18,192 nucleotides of DNA from Candidatus Nomurabacteria bacterium. GTDB taxonomy: Bacteria; Patescibacteriota; Minisyncoccia; Phycocordibacterales; UBA9973. This document shows, one piece after another, positions 6,192 to 12,340 of the stretch. The first letter of the stretch is position 1. Each line of letters opens with the position of its first letter. Below the pieces are notes generated by a model, which made no database searches, had not been told where the DNA came from, and worked only from the letters and a program-made list of their open reading frames with translations. The DNA lies in the NCBI GenBank assembly GCA_023267415.1, contig JAHFNM010000015.1:1-18192 (forward strand). The letters run 5' to 3'. A program made the translations under genes and the position numbers.

Positions 6192-6200
6192 TGATAGAAT
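6192..6200 (+). promoter_or_regulatory. Extended -10 placing a leaderless start at ATG 6207
   Basis: TGATAGAAT (TGn plus TAGAAT, 6195-6200) lies six bases before the ATG. TTGTCA at 6174-6179 is a possible -35 with a short 15-base spacer. Confidence 0.6.
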
Positions 6201-6206
6201 GAATGC

Positions 6207-7451
6207 ATGAACGAGCGTTCACGCGACATATTATTTCTGCATGCAGACGGCGACAGCTTTTTTGTGGCGTGTGAACTTTCTGTGCATCCGGAATACAAAG
6301 GGAGACCCGTTATCGTCGGGGGAGACTCGGGTATTGCCGTAGCGATGAGCTCGGAGGCAAAGAAGCTGGGCGTGACGCGCGGCATGCCGACATTCAAAAT
6401 TCGAAAGCAGTTTCCGGAAGTGGTAATACTCAATCATCACTTCGATCTCTATCGATCGATTTCAAGGAAAGTGCACGAAATCCTTTTGTCGTATCTTGAG
6501 GTTGTCGAACAGTACAGTATCGACGAATGCTTTGCTGTCGTTAAGCCTTCGGACATTCGTTTTTATGGCAGTGCAGAAAAACTGGTGCATGCAATCAAGG
6601 ATGAGATTCAACGTACGCTTGGAGTGACGTATTCATTTGGTGTTGCGCGCACGAAGACGCTGGCCAAGACCGCCTCCAAACTCAAGAAGCCCAATGGAGC
6701 CGTAGTGCTCCTGACAGAGGAGGACGAGCATGAGGCGCTCAAAAAAACAGAGATCGCCGATGTGTGGGGTATTGGGCGGAGGACTGTGCCGCGGATCGCG
6801 CTTCTCGGCGTGAAGACGGCGTATGACTTTATTTTGGTTCCGTATGAGCGGATCGAAAAGCAATTTTCGGAACCGATGGTCCTCTTGCAGCGAGAGCTCT
6901 CGGGTCAAGCGCAGTTTGGAGTGGATGGCTCTGCTGATCCGCGAGACAAAAAATCGATCCAGTCGACGGCCACGTTTCGGCCTTCGTCGAGTGATGCAAA
7001 GATCATTTGGGCCGAACTTGCCGAAAACGCCGAGTGGGCATGCGAGCATGCGCGCACGCTGCGACTGATGATGAACACCGTTTCCTTTTTTGTAAAAACG
7101 TCGGAGTTTGCCTATCGTTTTGGCGATGCAAAACTCGCCTTGTATACATCCGACCCTGGCGTTATCCTGAATGCGCTTGAAAAGGAATTTTTCAACGTTC
7201 TGCGAAGGGGAGAAAAGATCCGGTCTACAGGAGTTATATTGCAGAACCTTCGCAGAGAAGAAGATGTGCCCAAGGATTTGTTTGGGGATCAGGAGCGGGC
7301 AAATTCGAATACGGCCGTGGAATTCGTGGCGGATATTTTGCGTAAGAGATTTGGGCCGCGCGCCGTTAGGCGCGCGGCGGCGATCCAAAAAACAATTCCG
7401 AAAGAGCGGGGCAATTCTTTGCCCAAAAAATACAACCCGGACTTTCTTTGA
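6207..7451 (+). CDS. dinB: Y-family translesion DNA polymerase (DinB/UmuC-like, 414 aa)
   Basis: Error-prone polymerase that copies past damaged bases. The catalytic carboxylates are present: Asp14 in LHADGDSFF and the Asp106-Glu107 pair in YSIDECFA; the SFF motif supplies the aromatic steric gate. The palm/fingers blocks PVIVGGD...AMSSEAKKLGVTRGMP and SFGVARTKTLAKTASKLKKP are typical, and VWGIGRRT marks the thumb helix-hairpin-helix. The little-finger part starts near residue 245 (STATFRP). A PKDLFG segment near 360 may be a weak clamp-binding motif. UmuC rather than DinB ancestry cannot be excluded. An operator-like palindrome sits at its promoter, as would suit damage induction. A perfect GC-rich palindrome (7355-7378) lies in frame near the C-terminus. 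Confidence 0.92.
   Translation: MNERSRDILFLHADGDSFFVACELSVHPEYKGRPVIVGGDSGIAVAMSSEAKKLGVTRGMPTFKIRKQFPEVVILNHHFDLYRSISRKVHEILLSYLEVVEQYSIDECFAVVKPSDIRFYGSAEKLVHAIKDEIQRTLGVTYSFGVARTKTLAKTASKLKKPNGAVVLLTEEDEHEALKKTEIADVWGIGRRTVPRIALLGVKTAYDFILVPYERIEKQFSEPMVLLQRELSGQAQFGVDGSADPRDKKSIQSTATFRPSSSDAKIIWAELAENAEWACEHARTLRLMMNTVSFFVKTSEFAYRFGDAKLALYTSDPGVILNALEKEFFNVLRRGEKIRSTGVILQNLRREEDVPKDLFGDQERANSNTAVEFVADILRKRFGPRAVRRAAAIQKTIPKERGNSLPKKYNPDFL
7355..7378. repeat. GC-rich perfect palindrome in the polymerase gene
   Basis: GCCGCGCGCC (7355-7364) pairs with GGCGCGCGGC (7369-7378) around GTTA. It encodes part of GPRAVRRAAA near the C-terminus. Confidence 0.8.
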
Positions 7452-7475
7452 CTTTCCATTTCTCGGAGGTATTAT
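7448..7475 (+). promoter_or_regulatory. Promoter for the gene at 7494
   Basis: TTGACT (7448-7453) overlaps the polymerase stop codon; TATTAT (7470-7475) follows after 16 bases. Both boxes have the same sequence as those at 12-40. Initiation near 7482 would give a leader of about 12 bases. A GGAGG (7465-7469) lies in the spacer, too far from 7494 to act as its Shine-Dalgarno. Confidence 0.6.
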
Positions 7476-7493
7476 GAGGAAAAATCATACCCT

Positions 7494-7925
7494 ATGAAAA
7501 GAATAATCGTTGTGGGACTTTCCAAGGGACTTGTCGTATCTCCCAAGCTTCTGGCTTATGTCGATGGATTTGCCCGAGAGATTTCCTCTTTTTTCCCGGG
7601 AGGAATAGGCATTATGTTCGAGGACGACCTCAAAGCGTATGCTGTCGCGGAAATGCTGAAAAATAGCCTTTGCGTGCCTGAGGAACTCGTTAGGATTTCC
7701 TATATTGGCAACTCGCCCAATCCGTGCGACTTTCTTCCTACCCAGGAGGCTGTATCCAGAGAGCTTGGATATCACGATACTGTCGTTATGGTGGTCAATC
7801 ATCACGCTTCGTATCTGCCGGAGCCATGGAAGCTCTTGTTTGCCGAATTTGAATTTGAAGGCCATGAAATCGATTTTAAGGAACTACGATCGCTTGCCGA
7901 TCTTGCACTAAAAGCTGAGCCGTAA
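7494..7925 (+). CDS. Hypothetical cytoplasmic protein (143 aa)
   Basis: Not firmly recognised. It is a soluble alpha/beta-type sequence with alternating hydrophobic strands (RIIVVGLSKGLVV, DTVVMVVNHHASYLP) and amphipathic helices (LKAYAVAEMLKNSL). The order, with a His-containing strand VVNHH late in the protein, is distantly reminiscent of histidine-phosphatase-like folds, but the RHG catalytic signature is absent, so no enzyme activity is proposed. It starts with its own promoter (7448-7475). A seven-codon frame (7474-7497) with a good Shine-Dalgarno overlaps its ATG by ATGA. Its stop codon lies within the terminator hairpin at 7911-7941. Confidence 0.65.
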   Translation: MKRIIVVGLSKGLVVSPKLLAYVDGFAREISSFFPGGIGIMFEDDLKAYAVAEMLKNSLCVPEELVRISYIGNSPNPCDFLPTQEAVSRELGYHDTVVMVVNHHASYLPEPWKLLFAEFEFEGHEIDFKELRSLADLALKAEP

Positions 7926-7941
7926 AAGGTTCAGCTTTTTT
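7911..7941 (+). terminator. Terminator overlapping the end of the gene at 7494
   Basis: AAAGCTGAGCC (7911-7921) pairs with GGTTCAGCTTT (7928-7938, one G-U pair); the T-tract is 7936-7941. The last codons and the stop lie in the hairpin. Confidence 0.85.
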
Positions 7942-7973
7942 ATTACGCTTCTCTGTATGATTTTTCCTTCTCG

Positions 7974-7982
7974 TGATATATT
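7974..7982 (+). promoter_or_regulatory. Extended -10 placing a leaderless start at ATG 7989
   Basis: TGATATATT (TATATT at 7977-7982) is followed by exactly six bases and the ATG. The same nine bases and the same spacing precede murB at 15077. Confidence 0.6.
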
Positions 7983-7988
7983 GTTCGC

Positions 7989-8219
7989 ATGTCTTATCAC
8001 AAGCGATACGAGGATTCGTACCTCGATGACGAAGACGAGGATCTGGACGACGGCAAGACGGACGAGCAAAGACTGACCGCTCTTGTAGAAAAGAATCCTC
8101 GGACAGCAAAGGAGGATGAGCGCCTAAAAAAGATCGCCGGACGCCTGCTCGACAAGGCCCTCGCAATCGGCGACAAAGATCTGTACTATCGGGTAATGGA
8201 AGCTATTGGCAATTTATAA
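7989..8219 (+). CDS. Small acidic hypothetical protein (76 aa)
   Basis: Not recognised. The N-terminal third is very acidic (YLDDEDEDLDDGKTDE), followed by a charged helical region (residues ~25-75) ending in YYRVMEAIGNL. No membrane segment and no cysteine. Soluble, probably partly disordered. It is preceded by an extended -10 placed for leaderless initiation and is followed after 45 bases by the DUF5654 gene, with a palindromic element in between. It may be co-transcribed with that gene, since no terminator with a T-tract separates them. Confidence 0.65.
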   Translation: MSYHKRYEDSYLDDEDEDLDDGKTDEQRLTALVEKNPRTAKEDERLKKIAGRLLDKALAIGDKDLYYRVMEAIGNL

Positions 8220-8231
8220 AATATCATAAAC

Positions 8232-8262
8232 CATGGATCCCGGATCGGGGTCCGGGATGACA
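8232..8262 (-). repeat. Palindromic element copy 2, intergenic
   Basis: Read on the minus strand: TGTCATCCCGGAC, spacer CCCG, ATCCGGGATCCATG. Both arms are identical to the copy at 2483-2512 in the helicase gene; only the spacer differs. It ends two bases before the first ATG of the next gene. Confidence 0.9.
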
Positions 8263-8264
8263 GG

Positions 8265-8537
8265 ATGCAAAACATGGAAAATCAAACAGAAATAAATAGA
8301 AAGGCAGCGATTCGGGCCGAATTACATGAAAAGACTACAGGATACATTCTTACGGCGCTCGGCCTTGTGGCTGGTCTTGCATGGAATGACGCTATCAGCT
8401 CGGCGATAAAATACTTTTTTCCGCTCGACACAAATGGCATCGCGATCAAATTTTTGTATGCGATCATCATCACGCTTGCGATCGTGATCGTGTCAAATTC
8501 GGTTATGCGTGCGTTCGGACCCAAGGAATCCAAATAG
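8265..8537 (+). CDS. DUF5654-family membrane protein (90 aa)
   Basis: Resembles the DUF5654 family of small two-pass membrane proteins (recognised from the block LTALGLVAGLAWNDAISS followed by a second hydrophobic helix); no function is known for the family. A polar, charged N-terminus (about 1-28) precedes a first hydrophobic segment at about 29-45 and a second at about 61-80, with the KESK tail. The start may be the ATG at 8265 or the in-frame ATG at 8274; neither has a Shine-Dalgarno. The palindromic element at 8232-8262 abuts the start, so if it is an insertion it has replaced the native upstream sequence. It ends at a strong bidirectional terminator shared with hsp20. Confidence 0.75.
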   Translation: MQNMENQTEINRKAAIRAELHEKTTGYILTALGLVAGLAWNDAISSAIKYFFPLDTNGIAIKFLYAIIITLAIVIVSNSVMRAFGPKESK

Positions 8538-8542
8538 GAAAT

Positions 8543-8577
8543 AAAAAAGCCGGGCGCCTATGGCGCCCGGCTTTTTT
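8543..8577. terminator. Strong bidirectional terminator between DUF5654 gene and hsp20
   Basis: GCCGGGCGCC (8549-8558) pairs perfectly with GGCGCCCGGC (8562-8571) around TAT, with six A on the left and six T on the right, so it serves both converging genes. Confidence 0.95.
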
Positions 8578-8582
8578 ATTTT

Positions 8583-9080
8583 TTATACCGACTTGACCTT
8601 CAAGTTGGATTTTTTGTTTTTGTCGATCTTCGGCAATCGGATGGTGAGGAGTCCGTGTCGCTCAATAGCTTCTGCCTCGTCAGGTTCTACTTCTTGAGGA
8701 AGAGAAACCGTACGTGAGAACGTGCCCCAATAGAGTTCTTGGCTAAAAAAATCGCTCGTTGCCACCTTGTGGCTTTCCATGCGCTTTCCGCGGATAGTGA
8801 TCATGTCGCGGGTGATGTTGACCTCGAGATCTTCAGGGCGCACACCTGCTACAAATGTTTGTACGATGATATCGGCTGGCGTTTGGTATACGTCGAGAGC
8901 AAGCTCGCCTTCGGTAGGCTCTTCATATGCTTCTGCTGCACTTGTATGCTCGCCGCGCACTGATACTTTTTTGCTATGCGCTTCTTCAAAGTCTTCGTCG
9001 CCTACGCGAACGCTTCCAGTGATGCGCTCAAAGATCGAACGCTTTGGTTCCTTTTCTTTTTTTGATGAAAATAATCCCAT
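8583..9080 (-). CDS. Small heat-shock protein, Hsp20/alpha-crystallin family (165 aa)
   Basis: ATP-independent chaperone that holds unfolding proteins. The alpha-crystallin domain spans about residues 61-151, including ALDVYQTPADIIVQTFVAGV and the signature GLLTIRLPK at 143-151. The N-terminal arm (1-60) is charged, basic then acidic, and unrelated to the usual hydrophobic arm; the C-terminus is Lys-rich with no clear I-x-I motif apart from the NLKVKSV end. It has its own promoter in the 40-base gap after prsW (TTTACA, 16 bases, TATACT) with only about two or three leader bases. No CIRCE-like inverted repeat is seen. It ends at a strong bidirectional terminator. Confidence 0.93.
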   Translation of the reverse strand: MGLFSSKKEKEPKRSIFERITGSVRVGDEDFEEAHSKKVSVRGEHTSAAEAYEEPTEGELALDVYQTPADIIVQTFVAGVRPEDLEVNITRDMITIRGKRMESHKVATSDFFSQELYWGTFSRTVSLPQEVEPDEAEAIERHGLLTIRLPKIDKNKKSNLKVKSV

Positions 9081-9089
9081 ATGAGATTA

Positions 9090-9117
9090 AGTATACTCTA
9101 GAAGCTTTAAATGTAAA
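9090..9117 (-). promoter_or_regulatory. Promoter of hsp20
   Basis: On the minus strand TTTACA (9117-9112) and TATACT (9095-9090) are separated by 16 bases. The ATG lies nine bases after the -10 box, so the leader is two or three bases at most. Confidence 0.65.
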
Positions 9118-9120
9118 ACA

Positions 9121-9849
9121 CTAATTGGCTGTTTGTACGTACGAGCCCATGCGGCGGAGCTTTTCAAACAGGAGCATGATGATGATCGTCACCACCCAGA
9201 GGAAGCCGAAGACCTGCAGAAAATTTTGTCCGTTGTTTGCCATTATAAAAAAGTTGAATACGCTGTGCAAGGCGATGGCCGAGGCTATTCCGATTATTCC
9301 GTAGAAGATCTTAAATTCGCGCGACTTGAAAAAGGCGAGTCCGATGGCAATACCGATGAGTCCACTGGTCACGGAGTGTAAGAGTGTGGAACCCAGAAAG
9401 CGCATGTTTCCAGTAAGGGCCGAAACTACGGCGCTATTAATGGCCACGGGGTGGATGAGATACATGGCATTCTCCAGGGCGGCAAATCCGAGTCCGGCAG
9501 TGAGAAGATATATTGCATACTCGACAGGGCGGTCGAGATACGCGCTTCTGGTCATGATCGCCGCGAAGGCGAGGTATTTCAATATTTCCTCGCTGGCAGC
9601 CCAAAGCGTGATTAGGGTCGGCTGATCAACACTGAGCGTTTGGATGAAGTGTTCGATTGGCAATACAAATATCACCGAAAGCATTCCGGCGATGAATGTG
9701 ATGATGATGAGCATAGTAGGCTCGCGACGGCCTGCCTCGTCCTCGCGAAGCCAGAAAATGAGCCAGGCGATCGAAGGAACGACTCCGAGCGCGATGGCAA
9801 GGATGAAGACGATCGGATTTTGCGAGAAGGTTATGCTTTGCATGGCCAT
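9121..9849 (-). CDS. PrsW-like intramembrane metalloprotease (242 aa)
   Basis: A polytopic membrane protein with about seven to eight hydrophobic segments. It carries the PrsW (M82) hallmarks: Glu-Glu in ASEEILKYLAF (Glu87-Glu88), the block GLGFAALEN at about 120-127, His158 in STLLHSVTSG and His195 in ALHSVFNFF, which would bind zinc. Relatives cleave anti-sigma factors within the membrane; the substrate here is unknown. The ATG at 9849 is chosen because GGTGG lies a few bases upstream; this overlaps valS by 19 bases. An earlier in-frame ATG at 9897 would overlap valS by 67 bases and give a polar N-terminus, and an ATG at 9843 is also possible. The gene is co-transcribed behind valS, and hsp20 follows after 40 bases from its own promoter. 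Confidence 0.88.
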   Translation of the reverse strand: MAMQSITFSQNPIVFILAIALGVVPSIAWLIFWLREDEAGRREPTMLIIITFIAGMLSVIFVLPIEHFIQTLSVDQPTLITLWAASEEILKYLAFAAIMTRSAYLDRPVEYAIYLLTAGLGFAALENAMYLIHPVAINSAVVSALTGNMRFLGSTLLHSVTSGLIGIAIGLAFFKSREFKIFYGIIGIASAIALHSVFNFFIMANNGQNFLQVFGFLWVVTIIIMLLFEKLRRMGSYVQTAN

Positions 9850-12014
9850 TTTTCCACCATAAGAAACGATGATCCCGTATCTGGAAGCATACTCCATAAT
9901 TCTTCGGTGACAAACGGCATGAATGGGTGCAGGGCTGTGATGATCGTTGGAAACACTGACACAAGAAGCTGTTGTGCCGATAGTGCGCCTGGGCCTCCGG
10001 CAGCGATCTTCTGCTTACAGCGCTCGATGACGATGTCGGCGAATGTGTGCCAAGCGTAGTGGTACAGCTTTTCTGCCACGAGGTAGAACTTGTATTCATC
10101 CATTTCTTTCGTGATCTCTTGCATAAGCGCAGTGAGCTCATCGAGAGAGGCTTGGTCTTCGGCATCAAGCGCTAGCGGCTGCGCGCGATCGAGCGATGCG
10201 GTGTTCTCAAATACAAAGCGCGCGATGTTCCAGAGCTTGTTTGAGAATTTTGCATACGCCTTCACTTTTTGAAGGTCAAATTTGATGTCGTTGCCCGGAC
10301 CGACTCCGGTGACAAGGGCCATGCGAAGAGCGTCGGTGCCATACTGATTGATGACTTCAAGTGGATCGACGCCATTGTTTGCCGATTTGCTGAATTTCTT
10401 GCCGGTGCTTGCGTCGCGAACGATGCCGTGCAGATACACGGTCTTAAACGGAATCTCGCCGAGCAAATATTGCGACATAAGGATCATACGTGCCACCCAG
10501 AAAAAGAGGATCTCGTATCCCGGCATGACGATCGTGTTTGGACGGTATGTTTTTAGGTCACTTGTATTGTTTGGCCAGCCGAGTGTGGAGAAAGTCCACA
10601 ATCCAGATGAGAACCAGGTGTCGAGCGTGTCTTCATCCTGGGTCCAGCCATCTCCTTCAGGTGTTTCAATTCCGCAGTACACCTCGCTTCCTTTGTACCA
10701 GACAGGAATCTGGTGTCCGTACCAGATCTGGCGCGAGATGCACCAGTCGCGTAGATTTTCTACCCAGTTGTAATACACATTTTCGAATCGGTTTGGAAGG
10801 ATCGAGATCGATGCGTCTTTAACCGGATCGAGCATGAGCTCCTTGAGCGTTTTACTTCCGCGATCAGGGATTGGCTTGTTTACATTGATAAACCACTGAA
10901 GCTTTGGGAGTGGTTCGATGACTCCGCCAGAGCGTTCTGCGGTTGAAATATTTTGGTCTATATCCTCCTCCTTCTCCATCAAGCCTTCTGTGCGCAGCCA
11001 CTGTGCAATGATCTCTCGGGCCTCGGTCGTCTTTTTGCCCATGAGGTTCTCGCCGCCCAGCATCATTTTTGCGTATTCATTGATGACCTGCACTGTCGGA
11101 AGGTTGTGGCGCTTGGCGATCTCGGCGTCGATCTGGCTGTGAGCCGGAGTCACTCCGAGCGCACCTGTGCCGTACTCTTTTTCGACGGATTCGTCCGCAA
11201 CGATCTTGATATGGATCGGAACGCCGCAAAAAACAGCATCATATTCTTTGCCGACAAATTCCTTGTAGCGCTCATCTTCCGGATTGACGGCCACGGCAGT
11301 GTCGCCGATCTTGGTCTCGGGGCGAGTGGTCGATATTGAAATAGGGAAGTCTTTGGAGTATTTGAAAGTGTAGAGCTTCGCTTTGCGCTCTTCGTGCACG
11401 ATCTCGTCGTCGGAGATCACCGTCTGACCTTTTGGATCCCAGTTTACGATCCGGTGTCCGCGGTAGATGAGTCTGTCGTCGTACATTTTTTTGAATGCAG
11501 TGCGGACGGCAAAATTACGATCCGAATCGAGAGTGAATGCTTCGCGGCTCCAGTCGAGCGATGAACCCATGAGGCGTAGCTGGCCCACGATTGTGTCGTG
11601 CGACTCTTGTGCGAATTGTTCGACTCGCTTTAGGAATGCTTCGCGTCCAAGGTCTTGCTTGCGCTTGCCCTCTTCTTTTTCGAGTAGTTTTTCTACCTTT
11701 GATTGGGTGGCTATGGCAGCATGGTCGGTGCCAGGGACCCATAGTGTCTTTTTTCCGCGCATGCGGTTGAAGCGAACCAGGACATCTTCCATCGTGTCTT
11801 CAAATGAGTGCCCAAGATGAAGTGTTCCGGTCACGTTTGGAGGAGGGAGGACGATTGAAAACGATTCAGCATCTGGAGCGGTTACGCCCTTCTCGATACA
11901 AACATCGGGGTTGAAAAAACCGCTTGCTTCCCAGGCGGAATAAATACGCTCCTCGGTGTCTTTTGAGCTATACGGTTTCAAGAGTTTTTCGGGGATGTTG
12001 TTGTCGTTATGCAT
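9831..12014 (-). CDS. valS: Valyl-tRNA synthetase, short form (727 aa)
   Basis: Attaches valine to tRNA-Val. Class I signatures: HIGH-type HLGH at 66-69 and the KMSKS-type KFSKS at 540-544. The editing (CP1) region is present, with TTRPET at about 229-234, GDTAVAVNPEDERY and EYGTGALGVTPAH. The catalytic blocks RDWCISRQIWYGHQIP and DTLDTWFSSGLW are intact. The anticodon-binding helical domain reaches EELWSMLP and the protein then stops, so the C-terminal coiled-coil arm found in E. coli ValS (951 aa) is missing. Its 3' end overlaps prsW. The -10 TGCTATAGT (12031-12023) lies eight bases before the ATG, predicting a one- to two-base leader. The matching tRNA-Val(GAC) lies at 17438-17510 in this window. 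Confidence 0.96.
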   Translation of the reverse strand: MHNDNNIPEKLLKPYSSKDTEERIYSAWEASGFFNPDVCIEKGVTAPDAESFSIVLPPPNVTGTLHLGHSFEDTMEDVLVRFNRMRGKKTLWVPGTDHAAIATQSKVEKLLEKEEGKRKQDLGREAFLKRVEQFAQESHDTIVGQLRLMGSSLDWSREAFTLDSDRNFAVRTAFKKMYDDRLIYRGHRIVNWDPKGQTVISDDEIVHEERKAKLYTFKYSKDFPISISTTRPETKIGDTAVAVNPEDERYKEFVGKEYDAVFCGVPIHIKIVADESVEKEYGTGALGVTPAHSQIDAEIAKRHNLPTVQVINEYAKMMLGGENLMGKKTTEAREIIAQWLRTEGLMEKEEDIDQNISTAERSGGVIEPLPKLQWFINVNKPIPDRGSKTLKELMLDPVKDASISILPNRFENVYYNWVENLRDWCISRQIWYGHQIPVWYKGSEVYCGIETPEGDGWTQDEDTLDTWFSSGLWTFSTLGWPNNTSDLKTYRPNTIVMPGYEILFFWVARMILMSQYLLGEIPFKTVYLHGIVRDASTGKKFSKSANNGVDPLEVINQYGTDALRMALVTGVGPGNDIKFDLQKVKAYAKFSNKLWNIARFVFENTASLDRAQPLALDAEDQASLDELTALMQEITKEMDEYKFYLVAEKLYHYAWHTFADIVIERCKQKIAAGGPGALSAQQLLVSVFPTIITALHPFMPFVTEELWSMLPDTGSSFLMVEKWPCKA

Positions 12015-12022
12015 GTGGCTAA

Positions 12023-12031
12023 ACTATAGCA
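12023..12031 (-). promoter_or_regulatory. Extended -10 promoter of valS
   Basis: On the minus strand TGCTATAGT (TGn plus TATAGT) lies eight bases before the ATG at 12014. The transcript would have almost no leader. Confidence 0.6.
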
Positions 12032-12109
12032 TTTTGAGGCTTATTTTCAATTCAAAGCGGGTATGGAAAAAATGGCTGGATTCTGGTATCGTGAATGAAA
12101 ACTTGGGCC

Positions 12110-12310
12110 ATGAAAATATTCACTTTTCCGGAAGAGCACAAACGGACCAAAGAGGAGGTCTTGAAAGATAAACAGCTTATGCAGGAAATAAACGCTGTAC
12201 GCCATGAGATCGATCTTGAGATGGGAGATATCCCGGATTTTCCGGTCGACAACCTTGGAAGGAAATACTTTCCATACGAGCGAAAATATTGGTCATCAGA
12301 TAGCGATTGA
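12110..12310 (+). CDS. Small hypothetical protein (66 aa)
   Basis: Not recognised. A charged, soluble protein: a helical part (residues ~8-38, EEHKRTKEEVLKDKQLMQEI) followed by an acidic turn and an aromatic, basic C-terminal part (GRKYFPYERKYWSS). The ATG at 12110 gives MKIFTFPEE; an in-frame ATG at 12095 would add five residues. A weak extended -10 (TGGTATCGT, 12084-12092) gives initiation near 12099, which favours 12110. It is divergent from valS and ends at a perfect 11-bp terminator (12311-12340). The terminator and clean start support a real gene. Confidence 0.55.
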   Translation: MKIFTFPEEHKRTKEEVLKDKQLMQEINAVRHEIDLEMGDIPDFPVDNLGRKYFPYERKYWSSDSD

Positions 12311-12340
12311 TAGGCATCCACCATGTGGATGCCTATTTTT
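12311..12340 (+). terminator. Terminator after the small gene, overlapping the end of tsaD
   Basis: TAGGCATCCAC (12311-12321) pairs perfectly with GTGGATGCCTA (12325-12335) around CAT, followed by five T. The stop codon of tsaD (12341-12339) falls in the T-tract. The minus side lacks a T-tract. Confidence 0.85.

Noticed and set aside
9850..9897. Longer PrsW start at 9897
   Set aside because: It would overlap valS by 67 bases and add a polar N-terminus; the ATG at 9849 has a purine-rich GGTGG upstream. Kept only as an alternative.
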